Positions 1 through 5,904 of a stretch of 6,426 nt of DNA are shown piece after piece (the first letter of the stretch is position 1; each line of letters starts with the position of its first letter). Below the pieces are notes generated by a model. The model ran no database searches. It had not been told where the DNA came from and saw only the letters and a program-made list of their open reading frames with translations. The position numbers and the translations under genes were made by a program. Origin of the DNA: Candidatus Acetothermia bacterium (lineage in GTDB: Bacteria; Bipolaricaulota; Bipolaricaulia; UBA7950; UBA9294); NCBI GenBank assembly GCA_003650505.1, contig QMQL01000049.1, forward strand, positions 1-6,426, in the 5' to 3' direction.

Positions 1-1
1 A

Positions 2-181
2 TCATGCTCCTTCCAGATCTTCTTCGTCCTCGTCATCTCGCTGATCGGTTCGTTCAAGGTGTTCACCGAGATATATGTCCTGTTCAACCGCCCAGGGCCG
101 TTGAAGAGCGCGGAGACGCTCGTCTACTACATCATGCGACAGGGATTCTTCGGGACGAACCACCTCGGCCGGGCGGCCTCA
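2..181 (+). pseudogene. C-terminal fragment of a carbohydrate-type ABC transporter permease (truncated)
   Basis: Frame 2 is open from the window edge and reads as a MalF/UgpA-type inner-membrane permease of a sugar ABC importer. A hydrophobic segment (FQIFFVLVISLIGSFKVF, residues 4-21 of the visible frame) is followed by the family's periplasmic loop pattern: TEIYVLF at 22-28, RPGPLKSAETLVYYI at 30-44 and GFFGTNHLGRAA at 48-59. In this family that block normally follows the cytoplasmic EAA loop and precedes one last membrane helix of about 30-40 residues. The helix is absent: after LGRAAS the frame turns into metallophosphoesterase sequence. The 5' part lies outside the window, so only the 3' break is visible. 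The exact end (about 173-190) cannot be fixed by eye. The family call is from recognised sequence pattern; loss of function is inferred from the missing final helix. An assembly chimera is the main alternative. Confidence 0.7.
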
Positions 182-586
182 ACCGCGCCGTTCAAAGTCG
201 TCTTCTTCCACCACCCGATCTACAGCCCGACCTAAGAAGGAGGGGTGAACGGGCCTCTGCGCGACAACTGGGAGGGGGTCTTCCGGCAGTACGGGGTCGA
301 CATCGTGTTCAACGGGCACATGCACTGGTACGAGCACTCCTACGTCCACGGGAGCCACCACGTCGTCACCGGAGGGGGCGGGGTGCCGCTCCAGGATCCG
401 ATGGAGTCCGTAGCGCCGGGGACGGTCTGCCGCCGCCACAATATCCTCCACTATGTCCGGGTGACGGTAGACGGAGACACGATGCGGGTCGAGATGATCC
501 CTGTCGCCTCCATCTACGACGGTGGAGTCCACCCTCTGCCGGATGGGAGGCCGATCGACCCGTTCACCGTCCCCGCCTCCGACTGA
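182..586 (+). pseudogene. Calcineurin-like metallophosphoesterase, C-terminal remnant with in-frame stop
   Basis: The frame continues from the permease fragment with KVVFFHHPIYSPT (to nt 232), hits TAA at 233-235, and continues in the same frame as EGGVNGPLRDNWEGVF, then YGVDIVFNGHMHWYEHS and a glycine-rich VTGGGG stretch, to TGA at 584-586. FFHHP and GHMH are the last two metal-ligand blocks of the calcineurin/purple-acid-phosphatase fold. The earlier blocks (DxH, GDxxD, GNHE), which complete the dinuclear metal site, are missing because the upstream part is permease sequence. A GTG at 245 could start a 113-residue product. AAGGAGG at 237-243 precedes it with only 1 nt spacing, and that product would still lack most of the catalytic site, so I treat the locus as a dead remnant. 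The stop could be a true nonsense change (one base from a Tyr codon) or a sequencing error. The original substrate cannot be inferred. Confidence 0.75.
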
Positions 587-589
587 AGC

Positions 590-2437
590 TCATCCGACCT
601 CCTCGGGTCGCTCGGGGACATCGTAGAGGATGTCGTCGAGCGGATGGCGATACAGCCCCTGCTCCAACCGGTTCTGATCGAAGTAGTGTCCGATCAGACC
701 GATCGAGCGGCCGAGGACGAACAGGGCGTTGAACGTCCCCATCGCGATCATCCGGTCGATTTCGTCATCGCCGAATCCTAGCTCCTTCAGGAGATCGACG
801 AGGAGGACGCCGATGCACCCATCTACGTTTAAGATCAAGTTCGCCTTCTTCTTGGTCGTGACCTCCTCGACCGAGAGGGCGTAATCGAGGAGGGGGGTGG
901 CGCGGAAGTTCTCCTTGGCAAAACCCTTCAGGATCTCGACCCGCTTGTCCGGGTTTTCGACCGTGTGGAGCCGATGGCCGATCCCCTGGATCCGGACGTT
1001 CTTTTTCTTCATCGCGTCCACGAACTCGCGCGGTGAGAGGTTGCTACGCAACCCGTACAGGAAGTGCTCCGCCGCCCCGTTCACCGCCCCGCCAAACCGG
1101 GGACCGATCGTCAGAATGCCGCTTACAAGCGAGGAGAGGAGGTCCTTCCCCGCCCGGGCAGCGACGATCGTGTTGTGCGCCCCGGAGACAGCAGGGCCAT
1201 GGTCGGCGATGATCTGGATCACCATCTCGAGGAACTCGCGGGCGTGCGGCGGGATAACCCTCTTGAACCAGAGGAGGCCGATCACCCCGCCGATCCCGTA
1301 TCTCTCTTCGATCACATCGTCGATCGGGACCCCGGCGTAGCTGTGCACCTCGCCCCGCTCGTCGCAAATGGTGGAGACGAAGTGGGTCGGCCGGCGGATG
1401 AGCCCTTCGGCAACCGCCTGTTTGTAGTCCATCGGGATCTGCGGCGGGTCGAAGTCGACCGCCGGCGTGATCGTCCCGTCCGCGACGAGCCTCTCATACG
1501 TCTCCTTGATGCGGAGGTGATAGTCATCGAACGAATCGGGGACGACCGCCCCTGCCTCACGGAGGGCGGCGTTCTTGGCATCAGCGGTTTCGATCTCGGA
1601 GCCGGCCTTCGCCCCGGCGTGGCCGAACTGGACCTGGCCGGGGAGGACCTTGGCGCACGTCCCTGTCACCCAGATCACGAGCGGCTTTTTGATCCGTCCG
1701 TCCTTCATGGCCTCAGCGATCTCGTACTCCGCCGTCCCGCCAACCTCGCCGAGGCAGACGAGGAGCTTGATCTCCGGGTTCTTCTCGTATCGGAGGAGAT
1801 GATCGAGGAGGGTCGAACCGGGGTAGGCGTCACCCCCGATCGCGATCCCCTCATTTAGCCCATCGGTCGTACGGGCGATGATGTTGTACGCTTCGTTCGA
1901 CATCCCGCCGGATACGGAGACGAACCCGACCGATCCTGGCCGATAGAGCTTGGCCATCCGGATGTTCTCCATCGTCCCGGCGGTGTTTCCGATCTTGAAC
2001 GCCCCGGCCTTTATCCCGCCGACGGTCGCCGGGCCGATGATCCACTTCCTCTTCTCCTTCGCCGCCGCGGCGAGGATCCGCGCCTGGCGCTCCGGGACCC
2101 CTTCGGCGATCACGGCGATCGTCCAGATGGTATCGGCCTCGAGGGCCTCCATCGTCACGTCGAACGCCGAGCGCTGCGAGGCGAAGTTGACGAGGACGTC
2201 GGCCGCGGGGAAGAGATCCACCGCCTCTCCGATCGAGCGGATCCGGGGGATCCGGATCTCGCGGGTCCCCCAGAAGAACTTCTCGAACCCGCCCCGCTCC
2301 GGGGTGATCATCGCGACCACGCTCGGGGAGTCCCTACGACACATGTAGTCGAAGTCGAGCATCCGCTGGACGGCCCGCGTCTGCGACCCGTAGACGAACG
2401 CCTTCGTATCGCGGGTGAAAAGCTCGTAGTCCTTCAT
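590..2437 (-). CDS. aclA: ATP-citrate lyase large (alpha) subunit, with citryl-CoA lyase domain
   Basis: A 615-residue cytosolic subunit corresponding to the C-terminal half of animal ACLY and to the large subunit of green sulfur bacteria. With AclB it converts citrate + CoA + ATP to acetyl-CoA + oxaloacetate + ADP + Pi. The CoA-binding/succinyl-CoA-synthetase-like part covers about 1-330: TRAVQRMLDFDY at 20-31, NFASQRSA at 84-91, IGPATVGGIKAGAFKIGN at 134-151, SGGMSNE at 176-182, GEVGG at 230-234, and the phospho-histidine loop QFGHAGA with His273. The citrate-synthase-like lyase part covers about 350-600: ADHGPAVSGAHNTI at 411-424, GIGHR with His488, and HYFDQNRLEQGLYRH with Asp587, matching the catalytic His/Asp of the human lyase module. 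The fused lyase domain marks it as true ATP-citrate lyase rather than a separate citryl-CoA synthetase. The ATG at 2437 overlaps the aclB stop as ATGA, with AAGGAG at 2443-2448, 5 nt upstream. The gene ends 3 nt from the stop of the converging phosphoesterase remnant. Confidence 0.97.
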   Translation of the reverse strand: MKDYELFTRDTKAFVYGSQTRAVQRMLDFDYMCRRDSPSVVAMITPERGGFEKFFWGTREIRIPRIRSIGEAVDLFPAADVLVNFASQRSAFDVTMEALEADTIWTIAVIAEGVPERQARILAAAAKEKRKWIIGPATVGGIKAGAFKIGNTAGTMENIRMAKLYRPGSVGFVSVSGGMSNEAYNIIARTTDGLNEGIAIGGDAYPGSTLLDHLLRYEKNPEIKLLVCLGEVGGTAEYEIAEAMKDGRIKKPLVIWVTGTCAKVLPGQVQFGHAGAKAGSEIETADAKNAALREAGAVVPDSFDDYHLRIKETYERLVADGTITPAVDFDPPQIPMDYKQAVAEGLIRRPTHFVSTICDERGEVHSYAGVPIDDVIEERYGIGGVIGLLWFKRVIPPHAREFLEMVIQIIADHGPAVSGAHNTIVAARAGKDLLSSLVSGILTIGPRFGGAVNGAAEHFLYGLRSNLSPREFVDAMKKKNVRIQGIGHRLHTVENPDKRVEILKGFAKENFRATPLLDYALSVEEVTTKKKANLILNVDGCIGVLLVDLLKELGFGDDEIDRMIAMGTFNALFVLGRSIGLIGHYFDQNRLEQGLYRHPLDDILYDVPERPEEVG

Positions 2438-3702
2438 TTCTTCTCCTTAAGCGCGAGGGAGACGATGTGCGTCATGTGCGTCTCCGGCCCGTACACCTCG
2501 ATCGGAACCCCGAGCTCCTCCCCGAGCCTCCGCATCTTCTCCAACCCCTCCTTGTAGTTCGGACCGCCGCGGCGGACGTAGATCTTGACCTTGTTCTCGA
2601 CCAGCTTATCCCGGTATTCCTCAAGCGCCTTGATGATCCCGGTGAACGTCTTGGCGACGTCGGTGAAGTTGGCGATCCCGCCTCCGATCAGGAGGTACTT
2701 CGGCCTCCCCTCCGGGTCAGGGGTTCGGGTCATCAGGTCGAGGACCGTCTTCGCGTACTCGTAGGTCAGCTCGGTCGAGGGGTTCCCCGAGTACTCCCCG
2801 TAGTTGGCGAGCTCGTCCCCGAATCCGAGGTCGACGACCGTGTCGGCGTAGATCACGCTCGCCCCGCCGCCGGCGACCATCAACCAGACCCGCCCCTCCG
2901 GGTTGAGGACGGTCAGCTTCAGGCTTGCCCCCGTCTTCTCATCGAGGGAGGCGATGTAGGCCTCCTCTTCCGTCGGGGACGTGCCGAATGGCTTGGGAAA
3001 CTCGATTCTTCCCCACTTCTCAGCGCACTGGAAGGTCGCGGTATCGTCGAGCTTCGCCACGGTATCGAGGGGGATCAGATCTCCGTCTACGGCGGCGACC
3101 GGGTTGAACTCGAGATAGGCGAAGTGGTAGTCGGCGTAGACCCGGTATAGAGCCTCGATAAACGAAGCGACCTTTTCTACGTTCGGGATGTCAGGGAGAG
3201 CCGCCGCGATATCATAAGCTGCGATATCTCCGAGGATTGGGACCTCGATCGTCATCACCGTATCCCATGCGTCCTCGATATCGACCCCCCCCTGCGAGGA
3301 GAAGTGGATCAGATCGGCGTCCCTGGTCGCGGTGAAGGCGAGGTAATACTCGACCTCGTGGGGGACGAACGGCTCGATCAGAAAGTGGGTCAGCCTACCT
3401 TTCGTCCCTCCGATCGTCACCTCACTTCCCATCCTCTCCGCTATCCATGCCTTGACCTCCTCGAACTGCTTGTCGATGCAGAGGAGGTCGTTCTTCCCCC
3501 GCTTGCCGAACAGCTGATCCGGCTTGGCGACGAGCCGCTCCGCCTTCAGCCACGGATGTTCAGCCTCGAGCCGATCGAGATCGGTCTTCGGCGTTACGAG
3601 GACGAGCCGCGCCCCGAAGTCGGGTCCCCTCCCTTGAAGCTCCGCCAGGGCCTTCCCCACCAGCCGCTTGGCGTCGTACTCGCGGATCCCCTTCTGTGCC
3701 AT
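2434..3702 (-). CDS. aclB: ATP-citrate lyase small (beta) subunit
   Basis: A 422-residue subunit matching the N-terminal part of animal ACLY: an ATP-grasp domain followed by the citrate-binding domain. Visible landmarks are HPWLKAERLVAKPDQL at 49-64, IEPFVPH at 109-115, the Mg-ATP region EFNP at 198-201 with LDTVAKLDD at 212-220, AGGGASVIYADT at 277-288, NYGEYSGNPS at 300-309, GGIANFT at 341-347, VRRGGPNY at 376-383 and THM at 408-410. Human citrate-contact residues Asn346, Thr348, Tyr364 and Arg379 align with Asn345, Thr347, Tyr363 and Arg378; human Ser343 is Gly342 here. The ATG at 3702 has AAAGGAG at 3707-3713 (4 nt spacing), and that SD overlaps the icd stop codon. Its TGA shares bases with the aclA start, so the two subunits are probably translated in a coupled way. 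The order small subunit then large subunit is the same as in green sulfur bacteria. Confidence 0.97.
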   Translation of the reverse strand: MAQKGIREYDAKRLVGKALAELQGRGPDFGARLVLVTPKTDLDRLEAEHPWLKAERLVAKPDQLFGKRGKNDLLCIDKQFEEVKAWIAERMGSEVTIGGTKGRLTHFLIEPFVPHEVEYYLAFTATRDADLIHFSSQGGVDIEDAWDTVMTIEVPILGDIAAYDIAAALPDIPNVEKVASFIEALYRVYADYHFAYLEFNPVAAVDGDLIPLDTVAKLDDTATFQCAEKWGRIEFPKPFGTSPTEEEAYIASLDEKTGASLKLTVLNPEGRVWLMVAGGGASVIYADTVVDLGFGDELANYGEYSGNPSTELTYEYAKTVLDLMTRTPDPEGRPKYLLIGGGIANFTDVAKTFTGIIKALEEYRDKLVENKVKIYVRRGGPNYKEGLEKMRRLGEELGVPIEVYGPETHMTHIVSLALKEKK

Positions 3703-3711
3703 CTCTCTCCT

Positions 3712-5016
3712 TTACAGGTTGCGGACGATCTCCTCGCCGAACTCCGAGGCCTTGAGCAGGGTGGCACCCTCCATCTGCCGGGCGAGGTCGTAGGTGACCC
3801 GCTTGGAGGCGATCACCTTCCGCATAGCGTCGATTATCATGTCGGCAGCCTCGCTCCATCCGATGTAGCGGAGCATCATCACCGCTGAGAGGATGAGGCT
3901 CCCCGGGTTCGCCTTGTCCTTCCCCGCATGCTTCGGAGCGGTCCCGTGCGTCGCCTCGAAGACGGCGTACCCGGTCTCGTAGTTGATGTTCGCCCCGGGG
4001 GCCACGCCGAGGCCGCCAACCTGGGCGGCAGCAGCGTCGGAAAGGTAATCGCCGTTTAAGTTCATCGTGGCGACGACCGAGTACTCACGCGGACGGAGGA
4101 GCATCTGCTGGAAGAACTGGTCGGCGATCCGGTCGTTGAGGAGAACCTTCCCCTCGGGGAGCTCACCGTTGTACCTTTCGCTCAGCTCCTCCTCGGTGAT
4201 CACCTGGGGATACTCCGCTCCGACCTCGTAGCCCCAGTCGCGGAACGCCCCCTCCGTGTACTTCATGATGTTCCCCTTGTGAACGAGGGTGACGACCTTT
4301 CGACCGTTCTTGATCGCGTACTCGATCGCCGCGCGGACGAGCCGCTTCGAACCCTCCTCGCTGATCGGCTTTATCCCGATCCCGCAGTTCTCGGGGAAAC
4401 GGATCCGATCTGTAATCCCCATCTCGTCCCTCAACCAGCCGATCACCCGCTCCGCCTCGGCGGAACCGGCCTTCCATTCGATCCCGGCGTAGACGTCCTC
4501 GGTGTTCTCCCGGAAGAACACGACGTCGAAGTCCTCCGGCCGCTTCACCGGAGCCGGCGTCCCGAGATGGCGGACCGGCCGGACGCAGGCGTAGAGGTCG
4601 AGGAGCTTCCTCAAGGCGACGTTCAGGCTCCTAATCCCTCCGCCGACCGGGGTCGTAAGCGGCCCCTTTATCGCGACGAGATAGTCCCTGATCGCCTCCA
4701 GCGTCTGATCGGGGAGGTAGAGGGCCTGACGCTCCTCCGGGGGGATCGCCTCGATCTCCGCGGGGGAGAGCTCAGGGTGATCGATCGCGATCGCCTCGTC
4801 CCCGGCGAGGACCTTCAACCACTCGATCTTCCTTCCCCCTCCGAACGCCTCCTCCACCGCCGCATCGACGACCCTTAGCATCACCGGCGTGATGTCGACG
4901 CCGATCCCATCCCCCCGGATGTAGGGGATGATCGGGTGATCGGGGACACTCAGACCATCGGATCCCCGCCTGATCGGCGCGCCGTCATCCGGCGACGGAA
5001 CGTAGTTGCTGCGCAT
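3712..5016 (-). CDS. icd: Isocitrate dehydrogenase, NADP-type (prokaryotic type I)
   Basis: A 434-residue homodimer-type enzyme interconverting isocitrate and 2-oxoglutarate + CO2. Next to ATP-citrate lyase it probably can run as a reductive carboxylase. It resembles E. coli Icd throughout: IIPYIRGDGIGVD at 29-41, KGPLTTPVGGGIRSLNVALRK at 117-137, RENTEDVYAGIEW at 169-181, LVHKGNIMK at 244-252, MNLNGDYLSDA at 318-328 and EATHGTAPKHAGKDKANPGS at 354-373. By alignment, Ser130, Tyr176, Lys247, Asp299, Asp323 and Asp327 match E. coli Ser113, Tyr160, Lys230, Asp283, Asp307 and Asp311. NADP-site residues Lys344, Tyr391 and Arg395 are kept (Lys362, Tyr409, Arg413), while Tyr345 and Val351 are His363 and Ala369. 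There is an insertion of about 16 residues at 72-100 (rich in Glu/Pro) relative to E. coli. The ATG at 5016 follows AAGGAG (5022-5027) by 5 nt. It lies 26 nt after iclR and 9 nt before aclB, so it is clearly in the same operon. Ser130 is the equivalent of the E. coli IDH-kinase target, but no kinase gene is in view. Confidence 0.96.
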   Translation of the reverse strand: MRSNYVPSPDDGAPIRRGSDGLSVPDHPIIPYIRGDGIGVDITPVMLRVVDAAVEEAFGGGRKIEWLKVLAGDEAIAIDHPELSPAEIEAIPPEERQALYLPDQTLEAIRDYLVAIKGPLTTPVGGGIRSLNVALRKLLDLYACVRPVRHLGTPAPVKRPEDFDVVFFRENTEDVYAGIEWKAGSAEAERVIGWLRDEMGITDRIRFPENCGIGIKPISEEGSKRLVRAAIEYAIKNGRKVVTLVHKGNIMKYTEGAFRDWGYEVGAEYPQVITEEELSERYNGELPEGKVLLNDRIADQFFQQMLLRPREYSVVATMNLNGDYLSDAAAAQVGGLGVAPGANINYETGYAVFEATHGTAPKHAGKDKANPGSLILSAVMMLRYIGWSEAADMIIDAMRKVIASKRVTYDLARQMEGATLLKASEFGEEIVRNL

Positions 5017-5042
5017 CGTCTCTCCTTTTTGCCGCTTTGCTC

Positions 5043-5795
5043 CTATCGCGCTTCGAGCGCGTTGAGTTCCCGTGTTATATGCCTTCCCGCATCGATGAGG
5101 AGCTCCATCAGGCGCTTTCGCATCTCCCCCTTCACCCGATGAACCGGGGCAGAGACGCCGAGCGAGGCGAGGATCTGCTTGGATGGGGAGAAGATCGGAA
5201 CGGCGATCCCCCGCGTCCCTTCGATCGCTTCGCCGTCGCTCTCTGCGAACCCCACCTTTCGGATCCGGGCGAGTTCCTTCCGGAGCGCGGCCTCGTCGGT
5301 GATCGTCGTCGCAGTGAAGCGGGGAAGCCCGACGTCAGCGATGATGTCATTCTGAATCCGCGGCTCGAGGAAGGCGAAGATCGCCTTTCCGGTCGCCGCC
5401 GCGTGAAGGGGATAGGTCTCACCGAGCTCGAACGAGACCCGAAGGGCATGGTGCCCATCGACCTTCTCCAGACAGACGCCGACGTGGCCGCGGATCCCGC
5501 AGAGGATCACAGTCTCTCCCGTCTCACGGACGACCCGTTCCATGTACGGGAGGGCGAGCTCGCGGAGCGGCTTGCGGGACATGCTCGCCGCCAACTCGAT
5601 GATCCGCCGGCCGAGCCGGTAACCGTTCTCCCCCGGGGACTGTTCGAGGAGCCCGTGCCGCTTCAGGGCGGAGACGTATCGATAAGCCGTGCTCCGGGGA
5701 AGGTCGAGGGCCCGCGCGATCTCCCCCACCTGGAGGACAGGGGATGTATCGCTGAACAGCTCGAGGATCCTCACGCACTTCTCAAGCGTGTTCAT
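5043..5795 (-). CDS. IclR-family transcriptional regulator of the icd-acl operon
   Basis: A 250-residue regulator of the usual IclR length. The N-terminal winged helix-turn-helix covers about 1-65 (LEKCVRILELF at 4-14, VGEIARALDLPRSTAYRYVSAL at 23-44 with the recognition helix at about 33-44, GYRLG at 58-62). The effector-binding GAF-like domain covers about 75-250 (GETYPLHAAATGKAIFAFL at 125-143, GFAESDGEAIEGTRGIAVPIF at 182-202). The frame also allows a TTG start at 5828. I chose the ATG at 5795 because the family begins at this point, a GGTGG weak SD lies just upstream, and the extra 11 residues would be encoded by the inverted repeat in the leader. It is the first gene after the promoter and lies 26 nt before icd, so it is probably co-transcribed with its targets and represses or activates its own operon. 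The effector cannot be read from the sequence; a central metabolite such as a 2-oxo acid or glyoxylate would fit family precedent. Confidence 0.93.
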   Translation of the reverse strand: MNTLEKCVRILELFSDTSPVLQVGEIARALDLPRSTAYRYVSALKRHGLLEQSPGENGYRLGRRIIELAASMSRKPLRELALPYMERVVRETGETVILCGIRGHVGVCLEKVDGHHALRVSFELGETYPLHAAATGKAIFAFLEPRIQNDIIADVGLPRFTATTITDEAALRKELARIRKVGFAESDGEAIEGTRGIAVPIFSPSKQILASLGVSAPVHRVKGEMRKRLMELLIDAGRHITRELNALEAR

Positions 5796-5807
5796 CCGCC
5801 ACCGGCT

Positions 5808-5828
5808 TTGTCTCAATATACGAGACAA
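5808..5828 (-). promoter_or_regulatory. Second inverted repeat in the iclR leader (operator candidate)
   Basis: Perfect 7-bp arms TTGTCTC (5808-5814) and GAGACAA (5822-5828) flank a 7-bp A/T-rich spacer. A further TCTC at 5833-5836 puts three alternating TCTC/GAGA half-sites at 5811, 5822 and 5833, exactly 11 bp apart, so they face the same side of the helix. The repeat would lie at about +12 to +32 of the transcript. In RNA it could form a short hairpin, but no U-run follows, so it is not a standard terminator. Confidence 0.5.
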
Positions 5829-5834
5829 CGATTC

Positions 5835-5850
5835 TCATTTCGTGAAATGA
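5835..5850 (-). promoter_or_regulatory. Palindromic operator candidate over the -10/+1 region
   Basis: The plus strand reads TCATTTCGTGAAATGA: perfect 7-bp arms around a 2-bp centre. It overlaps four of the six -10 bases and the predicted transcription start, the classic position for a repressor site. The TTTC/GAAA core recalls operators known for some IclR-family proteins. The adjacent iclR gene makes its product the obvious binder, which is inference. Confidence 0.6.
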
Positions 5851-5874
5851 TAGCGGGGCGGGGCGGAAAGTCAA
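5847..5874 (-). promoter_or_regulatory. Predicted sigma70-type promoter for iclR-icd-aclBA
   Basis: On the minus strand, TTGACT (5874-5869) and TATCAT (5852-5847) are separated by 16 nt. Both hexamers match the TTGACA/TATAAT consensus at five and four of six positions, respectively. Transcription would begin near 5840, giving an iclR leader of about 45 nt. The spacer is very G+C-rich (CCGCCCCGCCCCGC), while the flanks are A/T-richer than the surrounding coding DNA. This is a prediction from sequence only. Confidence 0.7.
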
Positions 5875-5904
5875 ACCTTCGAGCCTGGACGAAACGGCCG
5901 GGCG

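Larger units (their letters stand above)
5796..5904 (-). promoter_or_regulatory. Regulatory intergenic region between aconitase and iclR-icd-aclBA
   Basis: These 109 nt are the only sizeable gap in the minus-strand gene run. They hold a promoter, two inverted repeats and the iclR leader (each listed separately). No intrinsic terminator was seen after the aconitase stop, so aconitase transcripts may also read into iclR and the genes beyond it. Confidence 0.7.

Noticed and set aside
4..732. Plus-strand open frame of 242 codons at the left end
   Set aside because: Its translation is Arg/Pro-rich low-complexity sequence; frame 2 of the same stretch has clear permease and phosphoesterase homology, and the end runs antisense into aclA.
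1064..1858. Long plus-strand open frame of 264 codons opposite aclA
   Set aside because: It is antisense to strongly conserved aclA codons, Arg/Asp/Pro-rich without recognisable domains, as expected for shadow frames in GC-rich DNA.
5815..5820. TATATT in the iclR leader as a second -10 box
   Set aside because: No acceptable -35 hexamer at 16-18 nt spacing; the sequence is simply the spacer of the inverted repeat.
5826..5828. TTG at 5828 as the iclR start
   Set aside because: It would add 11 residues (encoded by the inverted repeat) that IclR proteins lack, without an SD; the ATG at 5795 fits the family start.
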